The notes below the pieces were generated by a model. It saw only the letters and a program-made list of their open reading frames with translations, did no database searches and was not told the DNA's origin. 64,000 nt of DNA from Planococcus shixiaomingii (lineage in GTDB: Bacteria > Bacillota > Bacilli > Bacillales_A > Planococcaceae), in NCBI RefSeq assembly GCF_030413615.1, contig NZ_CP129236.1:2464001-2528000 (forward strand), given 5' to 3'. The position numbers and the translations under genes were made by a program. Of this stretch, positions 24,635 through 33,122 are shown piece by piece. Numbering within the stretch: the first letter of the stretch is position 1; every line of letters starts with the position of its first letter.

Positions 24635-25869
24635 CCATCGATAAGCGTCCGTATCACATAAGACAAGGCCAATTTAACCGCTCTTAAGCGGTTGGTGTTG
24701 CGCATGCCGGACAATTGAAGCCTGTAAGCTGTAGTTCCTTCTTCTGTTGCAATGCCGATCCACACCGTTCCTGCCGGCTGGTCTCCGTGAGCATCCGGAC
24801 CTGCAGCGCCGGTTAAGCTGACACTAATATCCGTATTGAATTTCTGGCGGACAGCTTCTGCCATAGCCAAAGCCGCCTGTTCGCTCACCACGCCGTACTC
24901 CTTCAATAATTCCGGTGCCAGGCCGAGGTGCTTTATTTTCATGTCTTCATTATAAGTAATGACGCCGCCTGCTAAAACTGCACTAGCACCAGAAACAGAA
25001 GCAAGTTCTGACTGGAACAAACCAGCAGTTAAGCTTTCAGCGGCTGATATTGTTTTGGTTTGTTCTTTCAGCAACTCCACTGCTTTACTCGCTAGAGAAT
25101 CGTCGTCATAGCCGTACAGGTATTGGCCAACATTGTCCAAAATCTGGCTTTTCGCTCCATTGATCAATTCCCAAGCTTCTTTTTCAGTGTTCGTTTTTGC
25201 TGTAATCCGCAATGTCACTTCTCCATCGGACGCAAGAGGCGCAATGGTCGGATTGGTTTGATTGTCTAAAATGTCTTGCAGCCGATCTTCAAGTTCCGCT
25301 TCACCAATGCCGTAAAAACGCAGCACATGAGACAATATGACATCTTCTTTGTTTAGAATTTTGGCGAGCTTCGGCTTGCCTTCGAACTGGAACATCGGCT
25401 CCATTTCTTTTGGCGGCCCAGGAAGCAGCATGTAAAAGTGGCTATCGGTTTTATACAGCATGCCTGGGGCCATCCCATGATTGTTTATCAGTACTTCACT
25501 GTCTTTTAACACCAATGCTTGCTTTTTGTTGTTCTCCGTCATAAAGCGGCCGGCACGTTCAAAGAACGCCACGATCGATTCCAGTGCTTCCTCATCCATA
25601 GCGAGAGTGGTGCCAAGGTGGCGGGCAATGGTTTCTTTCGTCAAATCGTCTTTTGTCGGCCCGAGCCCTCCGGTAAAGATAATCAGGTCTGCGCGATTTT
25701 CAGCAATTTCGATTGAGTTTTTTAAGCGCTCGGAGTTGTCGCCAACAACAGTGTGGTAGTAAACGTTGATGCCGAGTTCCGCTAAGTGGTTCGACAAAAA
25801 CCGAGCGTTTGAATTCGTGATTTGCCCTAATAATAATTCTGATCCAACCGCTATTATTTCTGCATTCAC
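24616..25869 (-). CDS. cinA: CinA-family nicotinamide-nucleotide amidase
   Basis: A 417-residue two-domain protein. Residues 1 to about 170 form a MoaB/MogA-like domain with GSELLLGQITNSNARFL and FTGGLGPTKDD. The C-terminal domain (about 255-410) is the PncC-type amidase with AAESLTAGLFQSELASVSGAS and LTGAAGPDAHGDQPAGTVWIG. PncC converts nicotinamide mononucleotide to nicotinate mononucleotide in NAD recycling; in competent Firmicutes cinA is induced with recA. It lies just upstream of recA as in B. subtilis, but a strong terminator separates the two. Confidence 0.95.
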   Translation of the reverse strand: MNAEIIAVGSELLLGQITNSNARFLSNHLAELGINVYYHTVVGDNSERLKNSIEIAENRADLIIFTGGLGPTKDDLTKETIARHLGTTLAMDEEALESIVAFFERAGRFMTENNKKQALVLKDSEVLINNHGMAPGMLYKTDSHFYMLLPGPPKEMEPMFQFEGKPKLAKILNKEDVILSHVLRFYGIGEAELEDRLQDILDNQTNPTIAPLASDGEVTLRITAKTNTEKEAWELINGAKSQILDNVGQYLYGYDDDSLASKAVELLKEQTKTISAAESLTAGLFQSELASVSGASAVLAGGVITYNEDMKIKHLGLAPELLKEYGVVSEQAALAMAEAVRQKFNTDISVSLTGAAGPDAHGDQPAGTVWIGIATEEGTTAYRLQLSGMRNTNRLRAVKLALSYVIRTLIDGNARKI

Positions 25870-26186
25870 TTATACCCCTCCTCGTGCCCGCCTATGCGGG
25901 AATTCCACTGCATACGAAAGAATTTATTAACCTATTTATTTAATACTCAAGATCCAACTTTTTGCACCGCTTCGATCGCTTTGGGTTTGGCTCCCGCCAT
26001 GAGCCGAGAAGAGCACCCGTCTCATGGCTTCGCCTAACCCTGGACGCGCCGAAGCTAAGATCTTTCATAATACTAAAAGAGAGTAGCTATATAATCGCTA
26101 TTTTGCCCCTAGTTGACTAGAAGATATGGAGCTTTTTTGCGGAATATCAGCAACTTAGGGTAATAATTCCAGCAAATATAGTGATT
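25870..26186. repeat. cinA-pgsA gap with dispersed repeat, copy 1
   Basis: No gene is visible. Bases 25965-26063 form a repeat unit that begins CACCGCTTCG and ends GCGCCGAAGCTAAGA, with a GCCATGAG/CTCATGGC hairpin (25996-26003 with 26021-26028) in the middle. An inverted and internally shortened copy lies at 60602-60649. The outer arms (GCTTCG/CGAAGC) also pair. The rest is AT-rich and I see no terminator behind pgsA. Confidence 0.65.
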
Positions 26187-26765
26187 TTATTTTGAATTCA
26201 ATAAAGCGCGGCGGTTGGCATAGAAATAATCCCAGCCAGACCACATTGTGAAGATTAGCGCGATATAGAGCATAATCTCTGCGAACGGAATATTGATCGC
26301 GGTGAAAATCGTGTTGTGCAATAGCAATGTAATGATGGCAACGATTTGTGCAGTGGTCTTGATTTTCCCAAGGCCGCCTGCCGCTACTACTTCACCTTCC
26401 CCAGCCAGCACCAAGCGCAAACCGGTTACGGCAAATTCGCGGCTGATGATCAAAATGACCACCCACGATGGAGCAAAGCCCAGCTCTACTAAAATAATCA
26501 ACGCAGCAGAAACGAGCAGCTTGTCTGCCAACGGATCTAAAAACTTGCCGAATGTTGTAACCAAGTTATATTTTCTTGCGTAATATCCATCAACCCAGTC
26601 GGTTAAAGAAGCAAAAATGAAAATTAAGCCTCCCACAAAATGTGTCACCGGCATAGTGGCTCCGAAAAGCGTCATTTCTCCCCAATTGAAATCGATTAAC
26701 ATGACCGCCATAAAAATAGGGATCAGCAATATGCGGGATATGGTAATTTTGTTTGGAATGTTCAT
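26187..26765 (-). CDS. pgsA: CDP-diacylglycerol-glycerol-3-phosphate phosphatidyltransferase
   Basis: A 192-residue integral membrane enzyme that makes phosphatidylglycerol phosphate, the committed step to phosphatidylglycerol and cardiolipin. The CDP-alcohol phosphotransferase signature D-G-x2-A-R-x8-G-x3-D-x3-D is seen as DWVDGYYARKYNLVTTFGKFLDPLADKLL (split: DWVDGYYARK, then GKFLDPLADK). ATG 26765 (MNIPNKITISRI) was chosen because GGAGAGG precedes it and it gives the family start. It follows rodZ across a small terminator hairpin. Confidence 0.95.
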   Translation of the reverse strand: MNIPNKITISRILLIPIFMAVMLIDFNWGEMTLFGATMPVTHFVGGLIFIFASLTDWVDGYYARKYNLVTTFGKFLDPLADKLLVSAALIILVELGFAPSWVVILIISREFAVTGLRLVLAGEGEVVAAGGLGKIKTTAQIVAIITLLLHNTIFTAINIPFAEIMLYIALIFTMWSGWDYFYANRRALLNSK

Positions 26766-26798
26766 GATGTATGCCTCTCCTTTCTGCCTTTCAAGAAA

Positions 26799-26822
26799 AA
26801 TAGCCATCTGTTGATGGCTATT
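26799..26822 (-). terminator. Small hairpin terminator after rodZ
   Basis: AATAGCCATC (26799-26808) pairs perfectly with 26813-26822 around a four-base loop and is followed by TTTTTC on the minus strand. It overlaps the rodZ stop codon, so it may attenuate read-through into pgsA. Confidence 0.75.
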
Positions 26823-27705
26823 CTGCGTCCTCGAATTTGATAATGATGTTTTGAGGATTAGTGGCATTTTTCTTATACTCGACCAATTGATCGTTCAAGG
26901 TCAATTTCACGTTTGGAGTTGATCCAATGCGCACACGGACTTGTGAAACATCAGTTAAATCAACGGTTTCACTGTCACCTTTTTGCATATTTCGGGCTGG
27001 CTTCATCAATTCCTTACGGTTTTGATCGGTTGCCGATACCCATGAAGCTCCAGACGCTTCAATTTTCAATTCTCTTTCTGCAGGCCCTGTAAATATGAAG
27101 GTCGTTGTTGCGCCCTCTGTCCCCGCTTCTTCAAGAGTCACTTCAGGCTTTTCTTCAGCCGGTTCTTCTTCTTTAGCAGGTTCTTCTTCAGCCGGTTCTT
27201 CTTCAGTTGCCGGAGCTTTTTCATCTCCAGAATTTGCCGGCTCTTCATATGGAACACCGCCGTCTTCTGCTACCTCTTCGGCCGGATCGTTTGTTGCAAG
27301 CTGCTGGTAGAAAAACCAGACAACGCCAAGAATAACAACAATAAATAATGCAACAATAATTTTTGGCATCACTTCGCCAAGCCCGCTGGAAGAACTTCTT
27401 GCAAACGTCTGGCGGCGCGAAGGCGTTGAGGCGGCAATAGGCCGAACGTCTTCTTTTGCTTTTTCCGGTACTTCCGATTTATGCTGCTCCAGTAATTCAT
27501 CTGAATTTAAGCCAACCGCTTCCGCATATTGCTTAATAAACGCTCTAACATAAAACGCCCCAGGCATCATGCTGTAATTGCCTTCCTCGATCCCGGTCAA
27601 ATAGCGTTTTTGAATTTTTGTTACGCTCTGTAAATCATCCAAACTGTATCCTTTTGCGATTCTCGCTTCTTTTAAACGAGTACCTAATTCACTCAACCCG
27701 ATCAC
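26818..27705 (-). CDS. rodZ: RodZ-like cell-shape protein (YmfM)
   Basis: A 295-residue bitopic protein. Residues about 4-70 form a Cro/CI-type helix-turn-helix (LGTRLKEARIAKGYSLDDLQ) that in RodZ binds MreB. A basic stretch and one membrane helix follow (about 112-133). Residues 145-195 are a low-complexity acidic linker of repeated EEEPAEEEPAKEE. The extracellular C-terminal DUF4115 beta domain closes the protein (about 200-293). RodZ links the MreB cytoskeleton to wall synthesis in rods; many Planococcus are coccoid, so its role here would be worth testing. It lies 8 bases after ymfK. Confidence 0.88.
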   Translation of the reverse strand: MIGLSELGTRLKEARIAKGYSLDDLQSVTKIQKRYLTGIEEGNYSMMPGAFYVRAFIKQYAEAVGLNSDELLEQHKSEVPEKAKEDVRPIAASTPSRRQTFARSSSSGLGEVMPKIIVALFIVVILGVVWFFYQQLATNDPAEEVAEDGGVPYEEPANSGDEKAPATEEEPAEEEPAKEEEPAEEKPEVTLEEAGTEGATTTFIFTGPAERELKIEASGASWVSATDQNRKELMKPARNMQKGDSETVDLTDVSQVRVRIGSTPNVKLTLNDQLVEYKKNATNPQNIIIKFEDAE

Positions 27706-27713
27706 CCGCCTAC

Positions 27714-28511
27714 CTAAAAGTTAAATCCACCAAACATATCCGTCTGGTTTTTTTCATTCATAAAATCATTTTTTTCCAAAACATCGTATGTAATTTTTTC
27801 GTCCGGATGATGGCGCAATTCGATAATGTAATCAAAATCTTCGATGCTATAATCCGACTGTTTGACAAACATATCCGGATGTTCCACCACTTTGATAGTC
27901 GGCATCCTCATCATTTCTCTGATAAGTTGCATATGGCGTTCATCCGACGCTTTGCGCGTTACTATGCCATCCAATATAAAAATATTGTTGTCACTGCGCT
28001 CATCGCCCATAAGTTGATTGCGCACTGTCTGCTTAATCATTGTAGAAGACAAGAAAATCCATTTTTTGTTTGCGCTAACACTTGCAGCGACAATTGACTC
28101 AGTTTTCCCGACCCGCGGCATTCCGCGCACTCCGACTAATTTATGGCCTTCTTGTTTAAAAATCTCAGCCATGAAATCGACTAAAAGCCCAAGCTCGTCT
28201 CTTACAAAACGAAACGTCTTCCGGTCATCGACATCCCGTTGTATATAACGCCCGTGGCGGACCGCAAGAATATCACGCAACTTTGGCTCACGGAACTTGG
28301 TTACGACGATAGTATCAATCGTGGAGACGATCTGCTCAAAGCGTTCAAGCTGAACATACTGTTCTGCCCGCAAGAGCATTCCGCGCCTGCCTTGGTCCAC
28401 TCCATTGATCGTCACAATATTAACGCGCAGCATACCGAGGAGCGAAGCGATGTCTCCTAATAGTCCAGGACGATTCACTTGGATTTCGTATTCAAAATAC
28501 CATTCTATCAT
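27714..28511 (-). CDS. ymfK: YmfK family protein (DUF3388)
   Basis: A 265-residue cytoplasmic protein conserved next to rodZ and pgsA in Bacillales. The first 75 residues (WYFEYEIQVNRPGLLGDIASLLGML..INGVDQGRRG) look like an ACT-type ligand-binding fold. The middle has RGMPRVGKTESIVA, which resembles a degenerate P-loop. No function is established for the family. ymfJ, which precedes it in B. subtilis, is missing. Confidence 0.85.
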   Translation of the reverse strand: MIEWYFEYEIQVNRPGLLGDIASLLGMLRVNIVTINGVDQGRRGMLLRAEQYVQLERFEQIVSTIDTIVVTKFREPKLRDILAVRHGRYIQRDVDDRKTFRFVRDELGLLVDFMAEIFKQEGHKLVGVRGMPRVGKTESIVAASVSANKKWIFLSSTMIKQTVRNQLMGDERSDNNIFILDGIVTRKASDERHMQLIREMMRMPTIKVVEHPDMFVKQSDYSIEDFDYIIELRHHPDEKITYDVLEKNDFMNEKNQTDMFGGFNF

Positions 28512-28623
28512 TGCTCATCCGTCCTTTCACTTCGCAGTTCTATTCCCCTTATTCTCCTCTCCTATCATAGCGGATTTGCCGCTTCAAGAAAAGGGGGACT
28601 AAAGGAGCAAAGCATAGCCTTTT

Positions 28624-29343
28624 TCACATATTCCAGCCGCCATTTACTCGTAATGTTTGGCCCGTCATATAATCAGCTTTGCCATTTACTAAAAAGTCCA
28701 CTGCATCTGCGATATCTTGGGGCTTACCGAAGCCAAGCGGAATGTCTTCTTCTAGCGCCTGCAGCTCTTCTTTCGTCCAAGACGCATTCATTTTTGTAAC
28801 TATAAACCCAGGCGAAATGGCGTTGACCCGCGTTCCTGTCGGTGCCATTTCTTTTGCATACGCTTTGACAAAAGCAAATTGCGCCCCTTTGACAGCTGAA
28901 TAAGCGGTTTCCATTGATGCACCAATCTCTCCCCAAATGGACGACACGAAAACCACATAGGACTTTTGATGTCGATGGAAAAAGGGAGATAGAAGCCGTA
29001 TGACATTTACTGGGTTTTTCACATGCACTTGCCACAGTTTTTCTAAATCGGTTTCTGTCGTATCAATCAGCATTTTATACAGAGAATGACCGCTTGCTAC
29101 AACTATGCATGAAGCATCATAGATATTGCTTGCAAACTTTTCTGCTGCACCGCTGTCAGCAAAATCCGCTTGAACCGAAATGAATTCTTGATCCGGAAAA
29201 CCGCTTTTTAATTGGGCTTCCAGTTGATCCAAGGAATTTGAATTCCAGTGCAAGTATAAAGACCAGCCTGAAGCGGCAAGCTGACGGGCTATTTGCTCCC
29301 CGATTTCCCCTGAAGCTCCAAGAACAACAGCGAACTTTTTCAT
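28624..29343 (-). CDS. ymfI: Elongation factor P 5-aminopentanone reductase (YmfI)
   Basis: A 239-residue short-chain dehydrogenase. The cofactor motif VVLGASGEIGEQIARQLAAS lies at the N-terminus, the catalytic YSAVK is at about residues 148-152 and VNAISPGFIVT is the typical distal segment. In B. subtilis YmfI reduces the 5-aminopentanone on a lysine of elongation factor P to 5-aminopentanol. The position directly after ymfH (four-base overlap) and ymfF supports this specific assignment over a generic fatty-acid reductase. Confidence 0.88.
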   Translation of the reverse strand: MKKFAVVLGASGEIGEQIARQLAASGWSLYLHWNSNSLDQLEAQLKSGFPDQEFISVQADFADSGAAEKFASNIYDASCIVVASGHSLYKMLIDTTETDLEKLWQVHVKNPVNVIRLLSPFFHRHQKSYVVFVSSIWGEIGASMETAYSAVKGAQFAFVKAYAKEMAPTGTRVNAISPGFIVTKMNASWTKEELQALEEDIPLGFGKPQDIADAVDFLVNGKADYMTGQTLRVNGGWNM

Positions 29344-30641
29344 TCACTTTCCTTTTCAGGCGGAACAATGGTAAAAACAGAACGCTGGCTTTCAAGGCTA
29401 ACTGTATAGAAAGCAGCTTGCAGATCCTGCACTTCAAGTGCTTCAAGGGCCGGAACCACATCAAATAAATTCATGTCGTTAAATGCATAACGTGTAAATT
29501 GGTTGGCGATATATTCAGGTGAATTTAACGCTCTTAAGAAAAAGCCGATTTTTTTCCGGCGTACACGGTCTAAGTCCGCTTGCCCAAACGGCCATAATTC
29601 TAGTGCCCGTTGAATGGTATTGTCGATTTCTTTTGCCAGCTCTTCTGGTTGTTGCGTATCTGAGCCAATCAGCGCGTAGCCAAAACCGTTCTCTAATGAG
29701 TAGTCGAATGAATACGATTCATCAATCAAACCGCTTTCGTAAGCATGGTGATAAAAATCGGATGTCCGGCCGAACAGCAACTCAAATGCTAATTGCGCAG
29801 CCAACTCATGCTTCATCATTTGTTCGCCTGATAAATCCAAAACTTCCGGCTTTATGCCGACAAAAACTTTTGGCTTCTGGACACTCATTTCAAGCGTTCG
29901 TTCTTTGATTGCTGCTTCGACCGGCTCTTCCGGATAGATTCGGACGATTTCTTCCGGTTTTTCAAACGTTTTCTTCGCTTGGTTTTCCTTCACTAAGGCC
30001 ATCATGCTTTCCGGTTCAACTGAACCCACGATAAACAACACCATATTCGATGGGTGGTAGAACGTATGGTAGCACGTATAAAGATGTTCTGCCGTAATGT
30101 CTTGGATCGATTCCACTGTACCGGCAATATCGATTTTCACCGGGTGGTTTTTATACAAGTTTTCGATCATGCCGAAATACAAACGCCAATCCGGCTGGTC
30201 GTCGTACATCGTGATTTCTTGTGCAATAATCCCTTTTTCTTTTTCTACCGTTTTTTCAGTAAAATACGGTTCTTGGACAAAATCCAATAGCGTCTCCACA
30301 TTTTCCTCGATGAGGTCCGTCGCTGAAAAGAGATAGGCCGTGCGAGTAAAAGATGTGAACGCATTTGCAGAAGCTCCTTGCTTGCTGAACTGCTGGAAAA
30401 TGTCGCCTTCTTCTTTTTCGAACATTTTGTGCTCAAGGAAGTGGGCAATACCATCCGGCACTTGGATCGGTTCCGTTTTCCCTATAGGCACGAAGTTATT
30501 ATCAATCGATCCGTACTTAGTCGTAAAAGTAGCAAAAGTCTTTGAAAATCCTTTTTTCGGAAGAATGTAAACTTCTAGCCCGTTGTCGAGCTTTTCGTGA
30601 TAAAGCGTTTCATCTAATTGTTCAAAATGGACTTTATTCAT
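29340..30641 (-). CDS. ymfH: M16 peptidase-like protein YmfH, metal-binding partner
   Basis: A 433-residue M16 family protein. The inverted zinc motif HFLEHKMF (HxxEH, about residues 68-75) is intact, and downstream glutamates fall around ETLLDFVQEPYFTEKTVEKEKGIIAQE-type sequence (VEKEKGIIAQEI). It overlaps ymfF by eight bases, and the ymfF product lacks this motif, so the two probably form an active/inactive heterodimer like other bacterial M16 pairs. NCBI-style names link both to EF-P 5-aminopentanol modification. The peptide substrate is unknown. Confidence 0.88.
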   Translation of the reverse strand: MNKVHFEQLDETLYHEKLDNGLEVYILPKKGFSKTFATFTTKYGSIDNNFVPIGKTEPIQVPDGIAHFLEHKMFEKEEGDIFQQFSKQGASANAFTSFTRTAYLFSATDLIEENVETLLDFVQEPYFTEKTVEKEKGIIAQEITMYDDQPDWRLYFGMIENLYKNHPVKIDIAGTVESIQDITAEHLYTCYHTFYHPSNMVLFIVGSVEPESMMALVKENQAKKTFEKPEEIVRIYPEEPVEAAIKERTLEMSVQKPKVFVGIKPEVLDLSGEQMMKHELAAQLAFELLFGRTSDFYHHAYESGLIDESYSFDYSLENGFGYALIGSDTQQPEELAKEIDNTIQRALELWPFGQADLDRVRRKKIGFFLRALNSPEYIANQFTRYAFNDMNLFDVVPALEALEVQDLQAAFYTVSLESQRSVFTIVPPEKESE

Positions 30642-31908
30642 TTGAATCCTCCTCTTTGCCTGACAAGAAGTACGTCATTTCCAATGAGATGTCCTGCGCT
30701 ACAGCAGCAATATCTTCTTTCGAAACATTCTTCCATCTAGCGATAATGTCTTCTGGCTCAAATGTTTCGGACAGTTCCATGTATTGGTCATAAATTTCGA
30801 TTTGGCCGCGAGCCGAATCGAGCGCTTCTTTTAGTTGATTGGTAAGCAGCGCTTTCGTTTGATCCAGTTCTGTATCGGAAATGTGGCCTTGCTTCACTTC
30901 TTCAAATTGCTCAAGAATCAATTTAACCGCTTTCTCCTCGAGGTTCGCATCGATGCCCGCCAAGACAAACAATAAACCAAAATGAGACGCGTAGGAACTT
31001 GAAACATAATAAGCCATGCTTTCTTTTTCACGGATATTTACAAACAGTTTGGAGTGGGCATAGCCGCCGAAAACGCCGTTCATCACTTGCATGATCGGGA
31101 ATTTTTCATCATGGAACGTAATTGGTGTGTAAAAAGCCATGTGGAGTTTTCCTTGTTTCATAACTTCAAATTCCAAAACACGCGGTTCTTTCGGTTTTTT
31201 CAATTCCAAAGGAGGAGCTGAAACCGGTTTCTCACGATCGCTGAAATGGAAATACTCACGGATATAAGCAGCAATGGTTTCCGGCTGGATATCCCCTACC
31301 GCGTATATTTCGATTTCATTTTCTTCAATCATCGTACGATACTCGGCCACCAACTGTTCATTGGTCATGCTTTCCACATCTTCAATCGTTCCGTTTGGAC
31401 TAATTGAAGCCGGATGGCCTGGCAATGCATGCTCGAGCATGCGCTGCTGTGCATAGCGTGTCTTTTCATCAAACAACGATTCGATCCGTTGCTTAATGGC
31501 ACTTTTTTCACGTTCGAAAATAGATGGTTTGAATAAGCCATCTTCAAAATTCGGCTTGAACAAAACGATATACATCAAGTTCATCACTTTTTCCAAAACG
31601 CCGGTTTCCGACAAATACTCATCATTTACCGTTTCCACATTCAACGTGACAATATGCTCATTCCCTCTTTTGGAAGAATCCATATACAAAGAAGTGCCAT
31701 ACAAGTCATCAAGTACCATCCGCAAAGCGGTATGAGAAGGGTAGACTTCGTTGCTGTGCTGAAGCACATTAGCCAAAATTGACCGCGCCGACGCTTTTTC
31801 CTTCGTCAATTTATCTTTAAATCGGATTGAAAAATTTATCGTCTTAAATTGTGTAGTTTCATTAACGTGCACATTTACGCCTTTAGCAATATTTATAGTT
31901 TGAAACAT
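30634..31908 (-). CDS. ymfF: M16 peptidase-like protein YmfF, likely non-catalytic partner
   Basis: A 424-residue M16 family protein without the HxxEH motif: the equivalent region reads ILANVLQHSNEVYPS. ATG 31908 (MFQTINIAKGVNV) was chosen because GAGGGG lies seven bases upstream. It heads the ymfF-ymfH-ymfI run, all on the minus strand with small overlaps. The C-terminal half retains the glycine-rich substrate-clamp region (NGVFGGYAHSKLFVNIREKES) typical of partner subunits. Confidence 0.85.
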   Translation of the reverse strand: MFQTINIAKGVNVHVNETTQFKTINFSIRFKDKLTKEKASARSILANVLQHSNEVYPSHTALRMVLDDLYGTSLYMDSSKRGNEHIVTLNVETVNDEYLSETGVLEKVMNLMYIVLFKPNFEDGLFKPSIFEREKSAIKQRIESLFDEKTRYAQQRMLEHALPGHPASISPNGTIEDVESMTNEQLVAEYRTMIEENEIEIYAVGDIQPETIAAYIREYFHFSDREKPVSAPPLELKKPKEPRVLEFEVMKQGKLHMAFYTPITFHDEKFPIMQVMNGVFGGYAHSKLFVNIREKESMAYYVSSSYASHFGLLFVLAGIDANLEEKAVKLILEQFEEVKQGHISDTELDQTKALLTNQLKEALDSARGQIEIYDQYMELSETFEPEDIIARWKNVSKEDIAAVAQDISLEMTYFLSGKEEDSNE

Positions 31909-32003
31909 GTAGAATCCCCTCTCATCGTTCATCTTCTAACTATACCGAACCCTTTCAACTAAATGCAAATAAAGAAAAGCGGAAACGGCCGTTCAGCCGG
32001 ACT

Positions 32004-32095
32004 TATGCACGCTTAAAGAGAATTACGCACGCTCAGCGGAAAATACGCACGCTCAACGAGAAATACGCACGCTCAACGAGAAATACGCACGCTCC
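32004..32095. repeat. 20-bp tandem repeat array
   Basis: Units start at 32004, 32024, 32044, 32064 and 32084, an exact 20-base period. The two central units are identical (TACGCACGCTCAACGAGAAA), the first two are slightly diverged and the last is partial. The array lies between the nupQ terminator and ymfF. It is non-coding and has no spacers. Confidence 0.9.
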
Positions 32096-32125
32096 CTATT
32101 CCCCCTCCCCCGCTTTCTTTCCACG

Positions 32126-32154
32126 AAAAAAGCCGTCTCATCGACGGCTTTTTT
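32126..32154 (-). terminator. Terminator of the nup transporter operon
   Basis: AAAAAAGCCGTC (32126-32137) pairs with 32143-32154 around five bases, just after the nupQ stop. Confidence 0.9.
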
Positions 32155-32161
32155 CTGTGTA

Positions 32162-33121
32162 TTAACGGTGCCCTTTGATATAAGGTTTTCCGCTCGCTTT
32201 TGGCGCATTCGCTCGGCCGATAAAACCGGCTAGCGCTAAAATAGTGAGCACGTAAGGAAGAATCAATAAAAAGACACTCGGTATTTCTTTGATGTACGGA
32301 ATTGACGGACCGACAATACTTAAGGACTGGGCAAAACCAAAGAAGATCGCTGCCCCCATCGCCCCAAGCGGATGCCATTTACCGAAAATCATTGCCGCAA
32401 GCGCCATAAATCCTTGTCCGTTAATGGTCGCATGCCCGAAATCGCCTGAAATGGTTTGTGCATAGATCGCGCCGCCGATACCAGCCAAAGCCCCAGATAT
32501 CATAACTGCAATATAGCGCATTCTGCTTACATTGATCCCCATTGTATCTGCAGCCATCGGGTGTTCCCCGACTGAGCGAAGACGCAGGCCGAATGGTGTT
32601 TTATAAATGACGAACCAAGCAACAAAGGCGATGACGATGGCCAAAATAGATGTATTATAAACAGATTTGAAGAACATCGGCCCTAATACTGGAATGTCTT
32701 GCAAAAATGGCACGTTGTATCGCCCAAAACGTTCCGTGATGAAATCAGTCTGTCCTTTGTCGAAAATTTTCTGTACCAAGTATATTGATAAGGCGATGGC
32801 CAACAAGTTGATGGCAACCCCTGATACGACTTGGTCGGCGCGGAAGGAAATTGAAGCGACCGCGTGAAACAGTGACAGAAGCAAAGCAGCTGCCATTGCA
32901 GCAACTAAAGCTAACCACGGAGTAGCATTGCCGAACGTATCTGCAAAAAACAAGTTAAACAAAATACCGATAAAAGCTCCGATAACCATAAGTCCTTCAA
33001 GCCCGATATTGACGACTCCCGATCTTTCCGAGAATACTCCGCCAATCGCCACTAGAATAAGTGGAGCTGCGTAAAATATTGCTGAAGGAACGATGAAATA
33101 CAAAACTTCCAAGAAACTCAT
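32162..33121 (-). CDS. nupQ: Nucleoside ABC transporter permease NupQ
   Basis: A 319-residue inner-membrane permease of the BPD_transp_2 (branched-chain amino acid/sugar/nucleoside) type with about eight to ten membrane helices. The segment GGVFSERSGVVNIGLEGLMVIGAF (about residues 26-49, given here only as its start GGVFSERSGVVNIGLEG) and the late ISGALAGIGGAIYAQ and ISGDFGHATINGQGFMALAAMIFGKW pieces are typical. With NupP it forms the channel of the importer. It begins two bases after nupP. Confidence 0.9.
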   Translation of the reverse strand: MSFLEVLYFIVPSAIFYAAPLILVAIGGVFSERSGVVNIGLEGLMVIGAFIGILFNLFFADTFGNATPWLALVAAMAAALLLSLFHAVASISFRADQVVSGVAINLLAIALSIYLVQKIFDKGQTDFITERFGRYNVPFLQDIPVLGPMFFKSVYNTSILAIVIAFVAWFVIYKTPFGLRLRSVGEHPMAADTMGINVSRMRYIAVMISGALAGIGGAIYAQTISGDFGHATINGQGFMALAAMIFGKWHPLGAMGAAIFFGFAQSLSIVGPSIPYIKEIPSVFLLILPYVLTILALAGFIGRANAPKASGKPYIKGHR

Positions 33122-33122
33122 A

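Noticed and set aside
32004-32095. A possible CRISPR array
   Set aside because: Repeats are contiguous with no unique spacers, and no cas genes are nearby.
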